This document shows positions 40,485-47,752 of a stretch of DNA of 64,000 bases, in pieces (position 1 is the stretch's first letter; each line of letters opens with the position of its first letter). Source of the stretch: Bacteroidaceae bacterium (GTDB lineage Bacteria > Bacteroidota > Bacteroidia > Bacteroidales > Bacteroidaceae); NCBI GenBank assembly GCA_017535725.1, contig JAFXTO010000041.1, positions 1-64,000 on the forward strand. Reading direction: 5' to 3'. A model generated the notes under the pieces. That model saw nothing but the letters and a program-made list of their open reading frames with translations. It was not told where the DNA came from and did no database searches. A program made the position numbers and the translations under genes.

Positions 40485-40730
40485 GTATACATCGTGTATA
40501 CATCGTGTATACATCATGTCAACATCATGTATACATCGTGTATACATCGTGTATACATCATGTCAACATCATGTATACATCGTGTATACATCGTGTATAC
40601 ATCGTGTATACATTGAAGCCGCTCAAGCCAACCAAATGTATACATCGTGTATACATCGTGTATACATTGAAGCCGCTCAAGCCAACCAAATGTATACATC
40701 GTGTATACATCATGTCAACATCATGTATAC
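40485..40730. repeat. 11-bp iteron-like array, 19 copies
   Basis: GTATAC occurs 16 times and GTCAAC three times, each the start of an 11-bp unit GTATACATCGT or a variant. Twelve consecutive units (40485-40611) keep exact 11-bp phase. Two identical spacers, starting TTGAAGCCGCTCAAGCC, separate blocks of 12, 3 and 4. AT-rich DNA lies on both sides. Probably an origin, partition or operator site. Confidence 0.93.
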
Positions 40731-40849
40731 ATTTCGGTTCTCGCGCGCCCGTAGTTTATTATTATTTACTTATAAATTATTATTATTATCAACAACGACA
40801 TCATCAACAGCGCCAGCGCGCACATGCGCGCATGTGAGAAATTTTCGAC
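40731..40849. other. non-coding, AT-rich tract and GCGC/ATGCGCGCAT palindromic stretch
   Basis: No gene seen. TTATTATTATT-type DNA (40755-40795) is followed by a CGCGCACATGCGCGCATGTG region. Confidence 0.5.
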
Positions 40850-40887
40850 AAAAAAACAGGGCTTCGCCCATGATAAGGTGAAGCCCT
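40850..40887 (-). terminator. integrase terminator
   Basis: Minus strand: stem AGGGCTTCACC / GGGCGAAGCCCT followed by GTTTTTTT. Located 110 bp past the integrase stop. Confidence 0.8.
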
Positions 40888-40895
40888 CAGTGTGT

Positions 40896-40914
40896 GTTGC
40901 GGTTTTCCCGCAAC
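40896..40914 (+). repeat. hairpin element, family B-like
   Basis: GTTGCGG-TTTTC-CCGCAAC, perfect 7-bp stem with the family B loop. Confidence 0.7.
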
Positions 40915-40995
40915 ATCATGACCACTTCCGTGACCTCACGAAAATGGTTTCATGTTAAGAAAAACCGATATTCTTAACACGTTGCTGGCGATGTG

Positions 40996-42525
40996 TCAAA
41001 ACCCCTTCCCCTTCATCCGCTCGTAGATTGCCGTCTGCTGTTTGTCCAAATTCGTAATGCGAAACATCACATTGCACCGTTCCGGCACGTCATCGGGAAC
41101 AAAACTCACCAGCTTGTCGATAATCTCATCCACGTTGTTGAAGCCCGTGTCCTCCACCATCCCAAGCAGGGCACCACGGAAGAAAGCCTCGCCCCTCATC
41201 AGGTATCTCGGCGAGAACCGTTCAAACACATGCGCATCCTCTTCCTCGCGCTCTCTTGTCCTGGCACCCTTTATCTGTGTGAAGAAAACAAGCTCAATAA
41301 CCTTCTCGTTCAACTCCCATGCAGGCGTGAAGTCCAGCTTCAGATAACCCCTCGTCACCTTATGACCTGCACTGTGGTTCATGCCGAAGGCAACCTCCGA
41401 TATACTTGCACCACAATCATTCTGCGCTATCGTACCCCATGTATGCCTGAACGTATACACGCTATACCACTGCTCCTTCGGCATACCCATGTCCTCGCAA
41501 ATCTTCTTGATGCCGATGTTCACGTTAGAGTTAAAGCTGTCACTCGTTGAATGCCGGTGGTGGAAGTTGAACAGCCATTCCTTGCCCGTCACCCTGTCGT
41601 ACCCATTAGACCCGTCAGCCCCATTAGCACCATACTTCTCAAACACAGGCCTCAATATCGGATGCACACGCATCTCCATATATGCCTCGTCAGCCCTGAA
41701 CTTCTTCGTCTTCGCCCGCTTGTAGTGGATGATGCCGTTATAGTAGTCCTCCTTCTTCATGTTGAACAGATCCACCGCATTGATGCCGCCGAGACACAGT
41801 ACCATCATCGCCACGTCACGGCCAAGCTCAGGCAGCGGAGAAGCCATCCGGCTCTCAGGTATCGGCGCATTGAAGAAGTCCCGGCAATCCTCGGGAGCAA
41901 TGGCCAGCTTCTCAGCCTTGTCAGGACGAGGAATCTGAATCTTCCCCCAAGGGTTGAACTTGATATGCACGACACCACGCTCCTCATCGTTCATCTCCTG
42001 TATCGCCGACTTGAATATCTGCCGGATGCAGATGGGATATTTCTCCTTAGCCCGGTGCGTATGCTCCAGCGTCTTTATCCATCCAGTCAGGAAGGTCGAT
42101 GTCAGCCGTGAGAAGTTCAGCCTGTTCGTACCTGCATAACGCTCCAGGTGCTCGTAGGCATAGCGGTAGTTCCTTGCTGTCCGTGCCATGCCATTGTCAA
42201 TCATCCGAGCCTCATACTTGCGTGCATACTCGCTGAACGACACATCGCCGCCGTCCTGTTTCAGGTATTCCACCACCTCCTTCACCGTCCAATGCTCAGA
42301 CTCCACGCGGTTCAGCCTGTCCATCCAATGCGTTATCTTCCTCATGCAGTATTCCACCACATACGGGTCTCTCACCTCCGACTTCGAGGAAAGACCCTGC
42401 TCGTTAACATACTTGTCCGTCGGGATATAAGCAATCTTCTGATGCTGTATCACACGGATGTACACCTGCCAGAAGCCGTCCCTGCGCCTCTTGTTCTGAA
42501 TCACACATGCCTTGAATGTTGCCAT
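40996..42525 (-). CDS. int: tyrosine recombinase, phage integrase
   Basis: 509 residues, ATG at 42525; a Bacteroidales-type site-specific integrase with an N-terminal arm-binding region, a SAM-like core-binding domain (about 95-190) and a catalytic domain (about 200-420). Catalytic block II is YTFRHTW (about 358-364), then MNHS and the nucleophile Tyr in TRGYLKLDF (about 391). The usual first Arg is Asn (LGGINAVDL, about 243), and the His of HxxR is Tyr. The C-terminal 90 residues after the Tyr are an extra extension. It lies at the prophage edge next to repeats that may be arm sites. Confidence 0.93.
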   Translation of the reverse strand: MATFKACVIQNKRRRDGFWQVYIRVIQHQKIAYIPTDKYVNEQGLSSKSEVRDPYVVEYCMRKITHWMDRLNRVESEHWTVKEVVEYLKQDGGDVSFSEYARKYEARMIDNGMARTARNYRYAYEHLERYAGTNRLNFSRLTSTFLTGWIKTLEHTHRAKEKYPICIRQIFKSAIQEMNDEERGVVHIKFNPWGKIQIPRPDKAEKLAIAPEDCRDFFNAPIPESRMASPLPELGRDVAMMVLCLGGINAVDLFNMKKEDYYNGIIHYKRAKTKKFRADEAYMEMRVHPILRPVFEKYGANGADGSNGYDRVTGKEWLFNFHHRHSTSDSFNSNVNIGIKKICEDMGMPKEQWYSVYTFRHTWGTIAQNDCGASISEVAFGMNHSAGHKVTRGYLKLDFTPAWELNEKVIELVFFTQIKGARTREREEEDAHVFERFSPRYLMRGEAFFRGALLGMVEDTGFNNVDEIIDKLVSFVPDDVPERCNVMFRITNLDKQQTAIYERMKGKGF

Positions 42526-42561
42526 AATGTCTTTTTCTTTATAGGGTTATTTAAAATATTG

Positions 42562-42631
42562 GTCTAAATTCCGTCTAAACTCCGTCTAAACGGCTTTTGA
42601 AGCCAGTATAAACCACGGTCTAAACTTTTGT
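42562..42631. repeat. direct repeats GTCTAAAC, putative attP arm sites
   Basis: Four copies of GGTCTAAA/CGTCTAAA (three at about 11-bp spacing, one further on) directly upstream of int and before the host terminator. Confidence 0.6.
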
Positions 42632-42684
42632 GCTCATTCAACCCGTTTTCTGCTGCCGAGTGCGCGCATTTTCGCCTAAAACGA

Positions 42685-42722
42685 AAGGAGGCAAAGTCCT
42701 TTTTTTCAAGACCTTGCCTCCT
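42685..42722 (-). terminator. ppdK terminator
   Basis: GGAGGCAAAGTC / AGACCTTGCCTCC stem with a T-rich loop, 25 bp past the ppdK stop. Confidence 0.75.
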
Positions 42723-42746
42723 AACTCGTTGATTATATGCTTTTCA

Positions 42747-45470
42747 TCATTCTGTGTCAACAGCAGCTTGCGCGGCTGCGAGGCGGGCGATGGGCACGCG
42801 GAAAGGTGAGCAGCTGGCGTAGTTGAGGCCAATCTTGGCGCAGAACTTGACGGAGCTGGGTTCGCCGCCGTGTTCGCCGCAGATACCGCAACGCAGGGTG
42901 GGACGTACTTCGCGACCCTTCTCTACGGCCATCTTCACGAGCTGACCAACACCATTCTGGTCGAGTACCTGGAACGGGTCAACCTTCAGGATCTTCTTCT
43001 CGAGGTATGCGGGCAGGAAGCTGGCGATGTCGTCGCGGCTGTAGCCGAAGGTCATCTGAGTCAGGTCGTTGGTACCGAATGAGAAGTACTCGGCCTCGGT
43101 AGCGATGCGGTCGGCGGTGAGGGCAGCACGAGGAATCTCAATCATCGTACCAATCTCGAACTCGACTTCGATACCGTATTCTGCGAATACCTCGGCGGCA
43201 ACCTTCTGGATGATGGCCTTCTGCTGCTTCAGCTCGTAGAGGATACCAATCAGGGGCACCATGATTTCGGGCTTCGGGTCGAAGCCTTCCTTCTTCAGCT
43301 CGCAAGCAGCGCTGAGGATGGCGCGGGTCTGCATGGCGGTGATTTCGGGGAAGGTGATACCCAGACGGCAACCGCGGTGACCCAGCATCGGGTTGTTCTC
43401 GGCCAGAGAAGCCACGCGGCGCTTGATGGTCTCGAGGCTTACGCCCATCTCCTTAGCCATGGTCTGCTGACCAGCTTCATCGTGGGGCACGAACTCGTGC
43501 AAGGGAGGATCGAGCAGGCGGATGTTCACGGGCAGACCGTCCATAGCCTTCAGGATGCCCTTGAAGTCAGCCTTCTGGTAGGGGAGGAGCTTGGCCAGAG
43601 CCTTCTCGCGACCTTCTGCGTTCTCAGCGAGAATCATCTGACGCATGGCGATAATCTTCTGGTCGTCGAAGAACATGTGCTCCGTACGGGTCAGACCGAT
43701 ACCCTTGGCACCGAATGCGCGAGCAACTTCTGCATCGTGCGGAGTGTCGGCGTTGGTGCGTACCTGCAGCTTGGTGTACTTGTCGCAGAGATCCATCAGC
43801 TCCTTGAAGTCGCCGCTCAGTTCAGCAGCCTTCGTGGGAACTTCACCAGCGTAAACCTGACCGGTGGTACCGTTGATGGAGATATAGTCGCCTTCCTTAT
43901 AGACCACGCCGTCGATTTCCACGGTCTTGGCCTTGTAGTCAACATTGAGGCTGCCTACGCCGGAAACGCAGCACTTACCCATACCGCGAGCAACGACAGC
44001 TGCGTGGGAAGTCATACCGCCGCGAGCGGTGAGGATACCTTCAGCAGCGCTCATACCAGCGAGGTCTTCGGGAGAAGTCTCAATACGGACGAGGACCACC
44101 TTGTGGCCATCATCGTGCCATGCCTGTGCGTCGTCAGCGTGGAACACAATCTGACCACAACCTGCGCCGGGAGATGCGGGAAGACCCTGAGCGATGACCT
44201 TGGCCTGAGTGAGAGCCTTCTTGTCGAATACGGGGTGCAGGAGCTCGTCGAGCTTCTGGGGCTCGCAACGCTGGATGGCTGTCTTCTCGTCAATCATACC
44301 CTCGTGGAGGAGGTCGATGGCGATCTTCACCATAGCAGCGCCGGTGCGCTTGCCGTTACGGGTCTGGAGGAACCAGAGTTTGCCTTCCTGTACGGTGAAC
44401 TCCATATCCTGCATGTCGCGGTAGTGCTCCTCGAGCTTGGTCTGGATGGCGTCGAGTTCAGCATAGATAGCGGGCATAGCCTCTTCCATGGAAGGATACT
44501 TGGCCACGCGCTCTTCCTCGCTGATGCCGGCACGTTCTGCCCAGCGCTGGGAACCAATCTTCGTGATCTGCTGCGGAGTACGGATACCAGCTACGACGTC
44601 TTCACCCTGTGCGTTGACGAGGTACTCACCATTGAACAGGTTCTCGCCGTTGGCGGCATCGCGGCTGAAGCAGACGCCCGTAGCGGAGGTGTCGCCCATG
44701 TTACCGAACACCATGGCCATGACGCTGACAGCGGTTCCCCACTCATCAGGTATACCTTCCATCTTACGATAGAGGATAGCGCGCTCGTTCATCCAGCTGC
44801 GGAAGACAGCGCAGATAGCGCCCCACAGTTGCTCGATGGGATCATCGGGGAAGTCCTTGCCTGTGCGCTCCTTGATGGCTGCCTTGAACAACTTAACCAG
44901 CTTCTTCAGCTCTTCAACGCTGAGGTCCTTGTCGAGCTTGATGCCGCGTTCGGCCTTCACCTGCTCGATGATTTCCTCGAACGGGTCAATGTCCGTCTTG
45001 TTGGCGGGCTTCAGCTCCAGAACGACGTCACCGTACATCTGCACGAAACGACGGTAGCTGTCATACACGAAGTGGGGGTTGTTGGTCTTTCTGGCCATAC
45101 CTTCTGCGACCTCGTCGTTCAGACCCAGGTTGAGGATGGTGTCCATCATACCAGGCATTGAAGCACGTGCGCCGGAACGGACGCTGACGAGCAGCGGGTT
45201 CTGGGCATCGCCGAACTTGGAGTTCATCAGGGTTTCGATGTGCTTGACGGCTGCCATGACGTCGTCGTTCAGCAGCTCCATAATTTTCTCCTGACCGACT
45301 TCGTAGTACTCGTTGCACACGTCGGTGGTGATGGTGAAGCCCGGAGGAACGGGAACGCCAATGAGGTTCATCTCTGCCAGGTTGGCACCCTTGCCACCCA
45401 GCTGTTCGCGCATCTGCGCGTTGCCTTCGGCCTTACCGTTTCCGAAGGTGTAGACTCTTTTCTGACTCAT
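42747..45470 (-). CDS. ppdK: pyruvate, phosphate dikinase
   Basis: 907 residues, full length. It interconverts pyruvate + ATP + Pi and PEP + AMP + PPi. ATP-grasp domain at the N-terminus (GGKGANLAEM), the phosphohistidine domain with GGMTSHAAVVARGMG (His about residue 487), and the C-terminal PEP/pyruvate barrel (LGHRGCRLGI, GTNDLTQMTFG, CGICGEHGG). Single gene with its own promoter and terminator. It is the first host gene after the prophage. Confidence 0.98.
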   Translation of the reverse strand: MSQKRVYTFGNGKAEGNAQMREQLGGKGANLAEMNLIGVPVPPGFTITTDVCNEYYEVGQEKIMELLNDDVMAAVKHIETLMNSKFGDAQNPLLVSVRSGARASMPGMMDTILNLGLNDEVAEGMARKTNNPHFVYDSYRRFVQMYGDVVLELKPANKTDIDPFEEIIEQVKAERGIKLDKDLSVEELKKLVKLFKAAIKERTGKDFPDDPIEQLWGAICAVFRSWMNERAILYRKMEGIPDEWGTAVSVMAMVFGNMGDTSATGVCFSRDAANGENLFNGEYLVNAQGEDVVAGIRTPQQITKIGSQRWAERAGISEEERVAKYPSMEEAMPAIYAELDAIQTKLEEHYRDMQDMEFTVQEGKLWFLQTRNGKRTGAAMVKIAIDLLHEGMIDEKTAIQRCEPQKLDELLHPVFDKKALTQAKVIAQGLPASPGAGCGQIVFHADDAQAWHDDGHKVVLVRIETSPEDLAGMSAAEGILTARGGMTSHAAVVARGMGKCCVSGVGSLNVDYKAKTVEIDGVVYKEGDYISINGTTGQVYAGEVPTKAAELSGDFKELMDLCDKYTKLQVRTNADTPHDAEVARAFGAKGIGLTRTEHMFFDDQKIIAMRQMILAENAEGREKALAKLLPYQKADFKGILKAMDGLPVNIRLLDPPLHEFVPHDEAGQQTMAKEMGVSLETIKRRVASLAENNPMLGHRGCRLGITFPEITAMQTRAILSAACELKKEGFDPKPEIMVPLIGILYELKQQKAIIQKVAAEVFAEYGIEVEFEIGTMIEIPRAALTADRIATEAEYFSFGTNDLTQMTFGYSRDDIASFLPAYLEKKILKVDPFQVLDQNGVGQLVKMAVEKGREVRPTLRCGICGEHGGEPSSVKFCAKIGLNYASCSPFRVPIARLAAAQAAVDTE

Positions 45471-45536
45471 TAGATGATTTAGGTTTATAAAAATGTGAAT
45501 AGATGTATAAGTACGTAGTTATTTTAATAAGGTGCG

Positions 45537-45544
45537 CAAAGGTA
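45537..45544 (-). promoter_or_regulatory. ppdK promoter -7 box
   Basis: TACCTTTG with CTTG 20 bp upstream, the Bacteroidetes pattern. Confidence 0.7.
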
Positions 45545-45756
45545 CACTTTTTTTTCAGACGAAACAAGAAAAAGGGCGAATAAATGTCCGCACCTGCTCA
45601 TTTTTCTGCTTATCACCCCACTTTTCTCCCCATTTTCTTTTCTAAGAACCACGCAGCCCTGATATTTGAGGCCTTAAGCAAGTAAAAAAAGCAAGTCAGA
45701 CAAGTAAAAAAAAGAGAAAGACCCTTTCCAGAGTCTTTCTCCTGAATGCTTCTGTG

Positions 45757-45830
45757 TGATTCCGTCGGGATTCGAACCCGAGACCCACAGCTTAGAAGGC
45801 TGTTGCTCTATCCAGCTGAGCTACGGAACC
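45757..45830 (-). tRNA. tRNA-Arg(TCT)
   Basis: 74 nt. Acceptor GGTTCCG pairs with CGGAATC, D-arm AGCTCAGCTGGATAGAGC, anticodon loop CTTCTAA (TCT), T-arm GGGTTCGAATCCC. CCA is not encoded. Confidence 0.97.
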
Positions 45831-45911
45831 AATGGCATTCCAACTGCTGTTTGACTTGTTTAATTGCTTTTCAGTGAGTGAGAGAGACACTCCCAACCGA
45901 TTTTGCGGCTG

Positions 45912-45919
45912 CAAAGGTA
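45912..45919 (-). promoter_or_regulatory. tRNA promoter -7 box
   Basis: TACCTTTG, about 80 bp upstream of the tRNA. Confidence 0.55.
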
Positions 45920-46113
45920 CAAAAAAGTTGAGAGATGAGCGTTGAGAGTGACGTTTTTTTTGCTTTTGGAATAAAAAAGAGACCATTTTTGTCTTTTGAG
46001 GGGCAAAAATGGTCTGGAATATGCAGGAAATGGGATGTCAGGATTTCGAAATGTTGGAATTAGGGGATTCCATGATTTCGAGCATCCGAGGTGTCGGAAT
46101 GTTGAGATTCCGA

Positions 46114-47637
46114 TTAATTTCCTTGGTGCTGGTCGCGCAAGAGGTCGTTGACGGTCTTGACGGGGTTGAAGGTCTCAAGGGGCACTTCCACGAAGATGGT
46201 GGACCAGTCGCTCATGGCGCCATTCCACAGTCCGGGGAGTTCAAGAGCTTTCAGCTCACGGCCGTTCTTGGACTTGAAGGAGATGAAGCCTGTGGCAGGA
46301 TCCACGAAGTTCGGAAGGTCGAAGTGATTACCTTGATAGTCGCGTGTGGCGCAGACGAGGTCAACGGGATTGAAGTGAGTACCGCCTTGGAACATGGCCA
46401 TGTAGGCAGGGTTGTGGGTGTCAATCTGTGAGCTTTCGAGGATCTGTGGGCTGACGCTGCCATCGGGGTTGAAGGCGAGGAATGGACCTCCGCCGGGTTC
46501 TCCCACATTGCGCACCATGCCGCAGACGCGCATCGGGCGGTTCAGCTTCTTGCGGAGTGTGGCGATGAGTTCCTGCTCGGACAATTCGGAAATGCCAGGC
46601 ACTTCGGTAGAGAGTTCGCGACGCAAGAACTGGCACATCTCGTCGAGTTCCGAGTGCCCCAGGTTCCCTTCGTCCAGACGGCGCAGGTATGCGAAGGCCT
46701 GACGTTGCAAGGTCACGAGTACTCCGGCGATAACTTGCTTCCACAGGGTTGTGGCGGGCTTCAGACGGTCGGGCACCACGTTGTCGATATTTTTGATGAA
46801 GATAATGTCAGACTCTAAATCCGAAAGGTTCTGGATGAGTGCCCCGTGTCCTCCGGGTCGGAACAGCAGCCGGCCATCGTCAGTTCGGAACGGTTCATTG
46901 TCGAGGGTGGCAGCAAGGGTGTCGGTAGAGGGTTTCTGCTCGCTGAAGCTGACGTGGTATTTAATACCATATTTCTTTTCGTATTCAGGCAGAACCCGTT
47001 GCACCAGTTCCTCGAAGAGTTCGCGGTGTTCCGTGGATACAGTGAAGTGGACGTCGGCCTTGCCGTCCGATGTGGCATAAAGGGCAGCCTCCACCAGATG
47101 CTCCTCCAACGGGGTGCGCGCACAGTCGCTGTAGGTGTGGAACTGGAGCAGTCCTTTGGGCAGCTGGCCATATCCCAGTCCGTCCTCGTCGAGGAGGGCA
47201 TGAACAACTTCGCGGAAACGGTTCGCAGCAATGAGCTCATCGGCAGGAGCTCCATAAAGAACCACGCACGCATCGTCCAAAGCAGGGAAGAAAGCGAAGT
47301 CATGCAGGCGGTCGAAGAACAGGCGTTCGAAGTCCGACTGTGGGAGGTCGTGGTCGCCGTCCATGAACTCAAAGAGGTTCTTGAACATGCGGGAAGCCGC
47401 TCCACTGGCGGGAACGAACTTGGTGATGTGGTGCCCTTCGCCCTTGTAGGTCTCCCACGCTTCGACGAAAGCCTGGCTCTCGGCGGTGGAAGGAGAGAGG
47501 ATGCCATTGCCGACAGCGGCGGCAGAGCGCAGCCGCAGGTAGGGGAATCCCTCGCGGAACTGACGCAGTTGATACTCGATTTGCTGTTCGCTGATGCCCT
47601 TCTGTGAGAGCTGATTTCTGTCTTCTGCTGTGAACAT
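46114..47637 (-). CDS. DUF4301 family protein
   Basis: 507 residues. The N-terminal GIS...F..G...L.L..AA.VGNGI block, VPASGAASRMFK (a nucleotide-sugar-transferase-like Gly-rich motif near residue 80), and the C-terminal PGGGPF and THFNPVDLVC motifs match DUF4301, a Bacteroidetes-restricted family of unknown role. It starts at ATG 47637 and diverges from the relA-type gene; the two share a 115-bp intergenic region. Confidence 0.88.
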   Translation of the reverse strand: MFTAEDRNQLSQKGISEQQIEYQLRQFREGFPYLRLRSAAAVGNGILSPSTAESQAFVEAWETYKGEGHHITKFVPASGAASRMFKNLFEFMDGDHDLPQSDFERLFFDRLHDFAFFPALDDACVVLYGAPADELIAANRFREVVHALLDEDGLGYGQLPKGLLQFHTYSDCARTPLEEHLVEAALYATSDGKADVHFTVSTEHRELFEELVQRVLPEYEKKYGIKYHVSFSEQKPSTDTLAATLDNEPFRTDDGRLLFRPGGHGALIQNLSDLESDIIFIKNIDNVVPDRLKPATTLWKQVIAGVLVTLQRQAFAYLRRLDEGNLGHSELDEMCQFLRRELSTEVPGISELSEQELIATLRKKLNRPMRVCGMVRNVGEPGGGPFLAFNPDGSVSPQILESSQIDTHNPAYMAMFQGGTHFNPVDLVCATRDYQGNHFDLPNFVDPATGFISFKSKNGRELKALELPGLWNGAMSDWSTIFVEVPLETFNPVKTVNDLLRDQHQGN

Positions 47638-47752
47638 ATCTATTTAAATTATATGAAATTCGTGCCAAAAGTAGTAAAAAACGTTCAAATATGATGCACG
47701 ATTCATATAAAATATGTATCTTCGCCAATGATTTTTAACACAAGCAAAGAAA

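Larger units (their letters stand above)
1..42640. mobile_element. prophage, right part (left end outside window)
   Basis: Terminase, portal, capsid, scaffold, lysis and integrase genes are contiguous. The right edge lies between the integrase start (42525) and the ppdK terminator (about 42685); no duplicated att core can be checked because the left end is not present. No tail tape-measure gene was found, and a portal-adjacent giant polyvalent gene suggests a short-tailed virion. No repressor or dedicated replication gene is visible here, so early genes are probably left of the window. The exact right boundary is inferred. Confidence 0.85.

Noticed and set aside
40485..40730. CRISPR-like array
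   Set aside because: Repeats abut without unique spacers, the two longer spacers are identical, and no cas genes are present.
40474..40881. 135-residue frame reading MYTSCIHRVYI repeats
   Set aside because: It is only the translation of the 11-bp array; protein composition is implausible and both strands are open because of the repeat.
43377..45161. 594-residue plus-strand frame antisense to ppdK
   Set aside because: Shadow frame of a well-conserved enzyme with strong codon bias; no recognisable motifs.
45757..45830. tRNA-Arg as the prophage attachment site
   Set aside because: It lies beyond ppdK, 3 kb from the integrase, and no phage gene lies between ppdK and the tRNA.
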